From the NCBI RefSeq assembly GCF_029227915.1, contig NC_079886.1, forward strand, positions 13,883,001 through 13,947,000: a DNA stretch of 64,000 nt. The letters are read 5' to 3'. Source of the DNA: Hydractinia symbiolongicarpus (taxonomy: Eukaryota > Cnidaria > Hydrozoa > Anthoathecata > Hydractiniidae). How positions within the stretch are numbered: position 1 is the stretch's first letter; every line of letters begins with the position of its first letter. The translations under genes and the position numbers were made by a program. Positions 52,345 through 61,900 of the stretch are shown piece after piece. The notes below the pieces were generated by a model. It was not told where the DNA came from and made no database searches. It saw only the letters and a program-made list of their open reading frames with translations.

Positions 52345-54625
52345 GCGGTCTAATAAAAGCCTCACACGTAAATCACGCGGTTTCAGCTGCCTGCACCGGT
52401 TATCATTGGACTTGTCGTTCCAGTATTAATGCGCTACCACGTCCCAAGTCGTTTTCATTAGCGCCGCTGCCTTACAACACTCTTAACTACGTGCACAGTC
52501 CTTTAAAGGCCGTAATATGGCCTTTTGCAGTCTAATAAAGGCGTTGCACGTAAATCACGTCGTTCCATCTGCCTGTGCACGTTACCATTGCACTATTCCT
52601 TCCAGACTCAATGCACTACAACGTTCCAAGTGGTTTTCCTTAGCGCGGTGGCCTTAGACCACTCTTAACTACGTGCACAGTCCTATAAAGGCTGTAATAT
52701 GGCCCTTTGCGGTCTAATAAAAGCCTCACACGTAAATCACGTGGTTCCATCTGCCTGCGCAGGTTACCATTGGACTAGTCCTTCCAGTCTCAATGCGCTA
52801 CAACGTCCCAAGTCGTTTTTATAAGCGCCATTGCATTAGAACACTCTTAACTACGTGCACAGTCCTATAAGGGCTGTAATATGGCCCTTTGCGGTCTAAT
52901 AAAAGCCTCACACGTAAATCACGTGGTTCCATCTGCCTGTGCAGGTTACCATTGGACTAGTCCTTCCAGTCTCAATGCGCTACAACGTTCCAAGTCGTTT
53001 TCATTAGCGCTGTTGCCTTAGAACACTCTTAACTACGTGCACAGTCCTATAAAGGCTGTAATATGGCCTTTTGCAGTCTAGTAAAAGCCTCACACGTTAA
53101 TCACGTGTTTCCAACTGCCTGCGCAAGTTACCATTGGACTATTCCTTACAGTCTCAATGTGCTACAACGTCCCAAGTCATTTTCATTAGCGCCGCTGCTT
53201 TACAACACTATTAACAGCGTGCACAGTCCTATAAAGACCGTAGCATACCCTTTTGCAGTCCATTAAAGGTCGCACACGTGGACCACGTGGTTTCACCTGC
53301 CTGCGAAGGTTACCATTAGACTAGTCCTTCCAGTCTCAATGCACTACAACGTTCCAAGTGGTTTTCCTTAGCGCTGTTGCCTTAGAACTCTCTTAACTAC
53401 GTGCACAGTCCAATAAAAGGTGTAATGTAGCCTTTTGCAGTCTAATAAAGGCCTCACACGTAAATCACGTGGTTCCATCTGCCTGTGCACGTTACCATTG
53501 CACTATTCCTTCCAGACTCAATGCACTACAACGTTCCAAGTGGTTTTCCTTAGCGCAGTGGCCTTAGACCACTCTTAACTACGTGCACAGTCCGATAAAG
53601 ACCGCAATACACCTTTTTGCAGTCCAATAAAGGCCGCACACGTAAATCACGCGGTTTCAGCTGCCTGCATCAGTTATCATTAGACTTGTCGTTCCAGTAT
53701 TAATGCGCTACCACGTCCCAAGTCGTTTTCATTAGCGCCGCTGCCTTACAACACTCTTAACTACGTGCACAGTCCTTTAAAGGCCGTAATATGGCCTTTT
53801 GCAGTCTAATAAAGGCGTTGCACGTAAATCACGTGGTTCCATCTGCCCGCGCAGGTTACCATTAGACTAGTCCTTCCAGTCTCAATGCACTACAACGTTC
53901 CAAGTGGTTTTCCTTAGCGCTGTTGCCTTAGAACACTCTTAACTACGTGCACAGTCCAATAAAAGGTGTAATGTAGCCTTTTGCAGTCTAATAAAGGCCT
54001 CACACGTAAATCACGTGGTTCCATCTGCCTGTGCACGTTACCATTGCACTATTCCTTCCAGACTCAATGCACTACAACGTTCCAAGTGGTTTTCCTTAGC
54101 GCGGTGGCCTTAGACCACTCTTAACTACGTGCACAGTCCTATAAAGACCGCAATACACCTTTTTGCAGTCCAATAAAGGCCGCACACGTAAATCACGCGG
54201 TTTCAGCTGCCTGCACCGGTTACCATTGGACTAGTCCTTCCAGTTTCAATGCGCTACAACGTCCCAAGTCCTTTTCAATAGAGCCGTTGCCTTAGAACAC
54301 TCTTAACTACGTGCACAGTCCTATAAAGGCTGTAATATGGACCTTTGCGGTCTAATAAAAGCCTCACACGTAAATCACGTGGTTCCATCTGCCTGTGCAG
54401 GTTACCATTGGACTAGTCCTTCCATTCTCAATGCGCTACAACGTTCCAAGTCGTTTTCATTAGCGCTGTTGCCTTAGAACACTCTTAACTACGTGCACAG
54501 TCCTATAAAGGCTGTAATATGGCCTTTTGCAGTCTAGTAAAAGCCTCACACGTTAATCACGTGGTTCCAACTGCCTGCGCAAGTTACCATTGGACTATTC
54601 CTTACAGTCTCAATGTGCTACAACG
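52345..54625 (+). repeat. 24-mer-spaced repeat, first copy (~2.28 kb)
   Basis: Matches ~56,712-58,992 at an offset of 4,367 (24 x 182 minus 1): 52,335/56,702, 53,063/57,430, and CAGTTTCAATGCG at 54,241/58,608. Homology ends near 54,630, where GTCGTTATCAATAGGG replaces GTCATTTTCATTAGCG. The net -1 is explained by four indels between them: -1 near 54,974, +2 near 55,041, -1 near 56,069, -1 near 56,180. Confidence 0.88.
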
Positions 54626-56711
54626 TCCCAAGTCGTTATCAATAGGGCTGTGGCCTTAGAACTGTCTTAACTATGTGCACAGTCCTATAAAGGCTGTAAT
54701 ATGGCCTTTTGCAGTCTAATAAAGGCTTCACACGTAAATCACGTGGTTTCACCTGCCTGCGCAGGTTACCATTGGACTGTTCCTTCCAGTCTCGATGCAC
54801 TACAACGTCCCAAGTTGTTTTCATGAGCGCCGCTGCCTTACAACACTCCTAACTACGTGCACAGTCCTATAAAGGCTGTAATATGGCCTTTTGCAGTCTA
54901 ATAAAGGCCTCATACGTAATTAATGTGGTTCCATCTGCCTGTGCAGGTTACCATTGCAATGTTCTTTCCAGTCTTATGCGCTACCACGTCCCAAGTCGTT
55001 TTCATTAGCGCCGTTGCCTCACAACACTCTTAACTACGTGTGCGCAGTCCAATAAAGGCTCTAATATGGCCTTTTGCAGTCTAATAAAGGCCTGACACGT
55101 AAATCACGTGCTTCCATCTGCTTGCGCAGGTTACCATTGGCCTAGTCCTTCCAGTCTCAATGCGCTACAACGTCCCAAGTCATTTTCATTAGCGCCATTG
55201 CATTAGAACACTCTTAACTACGTGCACAGTCCTATAAAGGCTGTATTATTGCCCTTTGCGGTCTAATAAAAGCCTCACACGTAAATCACGTGCTTCCATC
55301 TGCCTGCGCAGGTTACCATTGGACTAGTCCTTCAAGTCTCAATACGCTACAACGTTCCAAGTCGTTTTCATTAGCGCAGTGGCCTTAGACCACTCTTAAC
55401 TACGTGCACAGTCCTATAAAGACCGCAATACACCTTTTTGCAGTCCAATAAAGGCCGCACACGTAAATCACGCGGTTTCAGCTGCCTGCACCGGTTACCA
55501 TTGGACTTGTCATTCCAGTCTTAATGCGCTACAACGTCCCAAGTCGTTTTCATTAGCGCGGCAGCCTTACAACATTCTTAACTACGTGCACAGTCCTATA
55601 AAGGGCGTAATATGGCCCTTTGCGGTCTAATAAAAGCCTCACTCGTAAATCACGTAGTTCCATCCGCCTGCGCAGGTTACCAGTGGACTAGTCCTTCCAG
55701 TCTCAATGCGCTACAACGTTTCAAGTCGTTTTCATTAGCGCTGTTGCCTTAGAACACTCTTAACTACGTGCACAGTCATATAAAGGCTGTAATATAGCCT
55801 TTTGCAGTCTATTAAAAGCCTCACACGTAAATCACGTGGTTCGAACTTCCTGCGCAAGTTACCATTGGACTATTCCTTACAGTCTCAATGTGCTACAACG
55901 TCCCAAGTCGTCTTCATTAGCGCCGTTGCTTTACAACACTATTAACTACGTTCACCGTCCTATAAAGGCTGTAATATTGCCTTTTGCAGTCTCATAAAGG
56001 CCTCATACGTAATTAATGTGGTTCCATCTGCCTGTGCAGGTTACCATTGCATTGTTCTTTCCAGTCTCATGCGCTACCACGTCCCAAGTCGTTTTCATTA
56101 GCGCTGTTGCCTTAGAACACTCTTAACTACGTGCACAGTCCAATAAAAGGTGTAACATACCCTTTTGCAGTCCATTAAAGTCGCACACGCAAATCACGTG
56201 GTTTCACCTGCCTGCGCAGGTTACCATTGGACTGTTCCTTCAAGTCTCGATGCACTACAACGTTCCAAGTGGTTTTCCTTAACACGGTGGCCTTAGACCA
56301 CTCTTAACTACGTGCACAGTCCAATAAAAGGTGTAATGTAGCCTTTTGCAGTCTAATAAAGGACTCACACCTAAATCACGTGGTTCCATGAGTCTGTGCA
56401 GGTTACCATTGGACTAGTCCTTCCAGTTTCAATGCGCTACAACGTCCCAAGTCCTTTTCAATAGAGCCGTTGCCTTAGAACACTCTTAACTACGTGCACA
56501 GTCCTATAAAGGCTGTAATATGGACCTTTGCGGTCTAATAAAAGCCTCACACGTAAATCACGTGGTTCCATCTGCCTGTGCAGGTTACCATTGGACTAGT
56601 CCTTCCATTCTCAATGCGCTACAACGTTCCAAGTCGTTTTAATTAGCGCTGTTGCCTTAGAACACTCTTAACTACGTGCACAGTCCTATAAAGGCTGTAA
56701 TATGGCCTTTT
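54626..56711 (+). repeat. Indel-rich monomer stretch
   Basis: About 11 monomers, less like the rest and with an unusual number of length changes: GTCTTATGCGC (one base short, ~54,974), ACGTGTGCGCAGTCC (two extra bases, ~55,041), TCTCATGCGC (one short, ~56,069) and CCATTAAAGTCGC (one short, ~56,180). Other private variants are GTCGTTATCAATAGGG (~54,632) and GTATTATTGCCC (~55,244). No non-satellite sequence was seen. Confidence 0.82.
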
Positions 56712-58992
56712 GCAGTCTAATAAAAGCCTCACACGTAAATCACGCGGTTTCAGCTGCCTGCACCGGTTATCATTGGACTTGTCGTTCCAGTATTAATGCG
56801 CTACCACGTCCCAAGTCGTTTTCATTAGCGCCGCTGCCTTACAACACTCTTAACTACGTGCACAGTCCTTTAAAGGCCGTAATATGGCCTTTTGCAGTCT
56901 AATAAAGGCGTTGCACGTAAATCACGTCGTTCCATCTGCCTGTGCACGTTACCATTGCACTATTCCTTCCAGACTCAATGCACTACAACGTTCCAAGTGG
57001 TTTTCCTTAGCGCGGTGGCCTTAGACCACTCTTAACTACGTGCACAGTCCTATAAAGGCTGTAATATGGCCCTTTGCGGTCTAATAAAAGCCTCACACGT
57101 AAATCACGTGGTTCCATCTGCCTGCGCAGGTTACCATTGGACTAGTCCTTCCAGTCTCAATGCGCTACAACGTCCCAAGTCGTTTTTATAAGCGCCATTG
57201 CATTAGAACACTCTTAACTACGTGCACAGTCCTATAAGGGCTGTAATATGGCCCTTTGCGGTCTAATAAAAGCCTCACACGTAAATCACGTGGTTCCATC
57301 TGCCTGTGCAGGTTACCATTGGACTAGTCCTTCCAGTCTCAATGCGCTACAACGTTCCAAGTCGTTTTCATTAGCGCTGTTGCCTTAGAACACTCTTAAC
57401 TACGTGCACAGTCCTATAAAGGCTGTAATATGGACTTTTGCAGTCTAGTAAAAGCCTCACACGTTAATCACGTGTTTCCAACTGCCTGCGCAAGTTACCA
57501 TTGGACTATTCCTTACAGTCTCAATGTGCTACAACGTCCCAAGTCATTTTCATTAGCGCCGCTGCTTTACAACACTATTAACAGCGTGCACAGTCCTATA
57601 AAGACCGTAGCATACCCTTTTGCAGTCCATTAAAGGTCGCACACGTGGACCACGTGGTTTCACCTGCCTGCGAAGGTTACCATTAGACTAGTCCTTCCAG
57701 TCTCAATGCACTACAACGTTCCAAGTGGTTTTCCTTAGCGCTGTTGCCTTAGAACTCTCTTAACTACGTGCACAGTCCAATAAAAGGTGTAATGTAGCCT
57801 TTTGCAGTCTAATAAAGGCCTCACACGTAAATCACGTGGTTCCATCTGCCTGTGCACGTTACCATTGCACTATTCCTTCCAGACTCAATGCACTACAACG
57901 TTCCAAGTGGTTTTCCTTAGCGCAGTGGCCTTAGACCACTCTTAACTACGTGCACAGTCCGATAAAGACCGCAATACACCTTTTTGCAGTCCAATAAAGG
58001 CCGCACACGTAAATCACGCGGTTTCAGCTGCCTGCATCAGTTATCATTAGACTTGTCGTTCCAGTATTAATGCGCTACCACGTCCCAAGTCGTTTTCATT
58101 AGCGCCGCTGCCTTACAACACTCTTAACTACGTGCACAGTCCTTTAAAGGCCGTAATATGGCCTTTTGCAGTCTAATAAAGGCGTTGCACGTAAATCACG
58201 TGGTTCCATCTGCCCGCGCAGGTTACCATTAGACTAGTCCTTCCAGTCTCAATGCACTACAACGTTCCAAGTGGTTTTCCTTAGCGCTGTTGCCTTAGAA
58301 CACTCTTAACTACGTGCACAGTCCAATAAAAGGTGTAATGTAGCCTTTTGCAGTCTAATAAAGGCCTCACACGTAAATCACGTGGTTCCATCTGCCTGTG
58401 CACGTTACCATTGCACTATTCCTTCCAGACTCAATGCACTACAACGTTCCAAGTGGTTTTCCTTAGCGCGGTGGCCTTAGACCACTCTTAACTACGTGCA
58501 CAGTCCTATAAAGACCGCAATACACCTTTTTGCAGTCCAATAAAGGCCGCACACGTAAATCACGCGGTTTCAGCTGCCTGCACCGGTTACCATTGGACTA
58601 GTCCTTCCAGTTTCAATGCGCTACAACGTCCCAAGTCCTTTTCAATAGAGCCGTTGCCTTAGAACACTCTTAACTACGTGCACAGTCCTATAAAGGCTGT
58701 AATATGGACCTTTGCGGTCTAATAAAAGCCTCACACGTAAATCACGTGGTTCCATCTGCCTGTGCAGGTTACCATTGGACTAGTCCTTCCATTCTCAATG
58801 CGCTACAACGTTCCAAGTCGTTTTCATTAGCGCTGTTGCCTTAGAACACTCTTAACTACGTGCACAGTCCTATAAAGGCTGTAATATGGCCTTTTGCAGT
58901 CTAGTAAAAGCCTCACACGTTAATCACGTGGTTCCAACTGCCTGCGCAAGTTACCATTGGACTATTCCTTACAGTCTCAATGTGCTACAACG
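56712..58992 (+). repeat. 24-mer-spaced repeat, second copy (~2.28 kb)
   Basis: Counterpart of 52,345-54,625. It keeps shared variants such as CTGCATCAGTTATCATTAGAC (~53,665/~58,032) and TCCATTCTCAATGCG (~54,422/~58,789). The first double E-box monomer here follows TATGGACTTTTGC at 57,430, a one-base private change. Confidence 0.87.
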
Positions 58993-61900
58993 TCCCAAGT
59001 CATTTTCATTAGCGCCGCTGCTTTACAACACTATTAACAGCGTGCACAGTCCTATAAAGACCGTAGCATACCCTTTTGCAGTCCATTAAAGGTCGCACAC
59101 GTGGACCACGTGGTTTCACCTGCCTGCGCAGGTTACCATTGGACTGTTCCTTCAAGTCTCGATGCACTACAACGTTCCAAGTGGTTTTCCTTAGCGCAGT
59201 GGCCTTAGACCACTCTTAACTACGTGCACAGTCCAATAAAAGGTGTAATGTAGCCTTTTGCAGTCTAATAAAGGCCTCACACGTAAATCACGTGGTTCCA
59301 TCTGCCTGTGCACGTTACCATTGCACTATTCCTTCCAGACTCAATGCACTACAACGTTCCAAGTGGTTTTCCTTAGCGCGGTGGCCTTAGACCACTCTTA
59401 ACTACGTGCACAGTCCTATAAAGGCTGTAATATGGCCCTTTGCGGTCCAATAAAGGCCGCACACGTAAATCACGCGGTTTCAGCTGCCTGCACCGGTTAT
59501 CATTGGACTTGTCGTTCCAGTATTAATGCGCTACCACGTCCCAAGTCGTTTTCATTAGCGCCGCTGCCTTACAACACTCTTAACTACGTGCACAGTCCTT
59601 TAAAGGCCGTAATATGGCCTTTTGCAGTCTAATAAAGGCGTTGCACGTAAATCACGTGGTTCCATCTGCCCGCGCAGGTTACCATTAGACTAGTCCTTCC
59701 AGTCTCAATGCACTACAACGTTCCAAGTGGTTTTCCTTAGCGCTGTTGCCTTAGAACTCTCTTAACTACGTGCACAGTCCAATAAAAGGTGTAATGTAGC
59801 CTTTTGCAGTCTAATAAAGGCCTCACACGTAAATCACGTGGTTCCATCTGCCTGTGCACGTTACCATTGCACTATTCCTTCCAGTCTCAATGCACTACAA
59901 CGTTCCAAGTGGTTTTCCTTAGCGCGGTGGCCTTAGACCACTCTTAACTACGTGCACAGTCCAATAAAAAGTGTAATGTAGCCTTTTGCAGTCTAATAAA
60001 GGCCTCACACCTAAATCACGTGGTTCCATGAGTCTGTGCAGGTTACCATTGGACTAGTCCTTCCAGTCTCAATGCGCTACAACGTCCCAAGTCCTTTTCA
60101 TTAGAGCCGTTGCCTTAGATCACTCTTAACTACGTGCACAGTCCTATAAAGGCTGTAATATGGCCCTTTGCGGTCTAATAAAAGCCTCACACGTAAATCA
60201 CGTGGTTCCATCTGCCTGTGCAGGTTACCATTGGACTAGTCCTTCCAGTCTCAATGCGCTACAACGTTCCAAGTCGTTTTCATTAGCGCTGTTGCCTTAG
60301 AACACTCTTAACTACGTGCACAGTCCTATAAGGGCTGTAATATGGCCCTTTGCGGTCTACTAAAAGCCTCACACGTAAATCACGTGGTTCCATCTGCCTG
60401 TGCAGGTTACCATTGGACTAGTCCTTCCAGTCTCAATGCGCTACAACGTTCCAAGTCGTTTTCATTAGCGCTGTTGCCTTAGAACACTCTTAACTACGTG
60501 CACAGTCCTATAAAGGCTGTAATATGGCCTTTTGCAGTCTAGTAAAAGCCTCACACGTTAATCACGTGTTTCCAACTGCCTGCGCAAGTTACCATTGGAC
60601 TATTCCTTAGAATCTCAATGTGCTACAACGTCCCAAGTCATTTTCATTAGCGCCGCTGCTTTACAACACTATTAACAGCGTGCACAGTCCTATAAAGACC
60701 GTAGCATACCCTTTTGCAGTCCATTAAAGGTCGCACACGTGGACCACGTGGTTTCACCTGCCTGCGCAGGTTACCATTGGACTGTTCCTTCAAGTCTCGA
60801 TGCACTACAACGTTCCAATTGGTTTTCTTTAGCGCAGTGGCCTTAGACCACTCTTAACTACGTGCACAGTCCTATAAAGACCGCAATACACCTTTTTGCA
60901 GTCCAATAAAGGCCGCACACGTAAATCACGCGGTTTCAGCTGCCTGCACCGGTTATCATTGCACTATTCCTTCCAGACTCAATGCACTACAACGTTCCAA
61001 GTGGTTTTCCTTAGCGCGGTGGCCTTAGACCACTCTTAACTACGTGCACAGTCCTATAAAGGCTGTAATATGGCCCTTTGCGGTCTCATAAAAGCCTCAC
61101 ACGTAAATCACGTGGTTCCATCTGCCTGTGCAGGTTACCAGTGGACTAGTCCTTCCAGTCTCAATGCGCTACAACGTCCCAAGTCGTTTTCATAAGCGCC
61201 ATTGCATTAGAACACTCTTAACTACGTGCACAGTCCTATAAGGGCTGTAATATGGCCTTTTGCGGTCTAATAAAAGCCTCACACGTAAATCACGTGGTTC
61301 CATCTGCCTGTGCAGGTTACCATTGGACTAGTCCTTCCAGTCTCAATGCGCTACAACGTTCCAAGTCGTTTTCATTAGCGCTGTTGCCTTAGAACACTCT
61401 TAACTACGTGCACAGTCCTATAAAGGCTGTAATATGGCCTTTTGCAGTCTAGTAAAAGCCTCACACGTTAATCACGTGTTTCCAACTGCCTGCGCAAGTT
61501 ACCATTGGACTATTCCTTACAGTCTCAATGTGCTACAACGTCCCTAGTCATTTTCATTAGCGCCGCTGCTTTACAACACTATTAACAGCGTGCACAGTCC
61601 TATAAAAACCGTAGCATACCCTTTTGCAGTCCATTAAAGGTCGCACACGTGGACCACGTGGTTTCACCTGCCTGCGCAGGTTACCATTGGACTGTTCCTT
61701 CAAGTCTCGATGCACTACAACGTTCCAAGTGGTTTTCCTTAGCGCAGTGGCCTTAGACCACTCTTAACTACGTGCACAGTCCTATAAAGACCGCAATACA
61801 CCTTTTTGCAGTCCAATAAAGGCCGCACACGTAAATCACGCGGTTTCAGCTGCCTGCACCGGTTATCATTGGACTTGTCGTTCCAGTATTAATGCGCTAC

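Noticed and set aside
16224-54824. Minus-strand frames of 61-62 codons (16,224; 33,513; 41,540; 45,725; 48,636; 54,639)
   Set aside because: Antisense shadows of one monomer subtype; a one-base deletion near 56,180 disrupts the corresponding copy there without any sign of constraint.
1020-59632. Dozens of + strand frames of 66-67 codons with similar translations, usually starting MAFCSL or MALCGL
   Set aside because: They recur at satellite spacing, end at the same in-monomer stop, and follow the DNA repeat. 182 is not a multiple of 3, so no frame runs through the array. There are no flanking gene signals and no recognisable domain.
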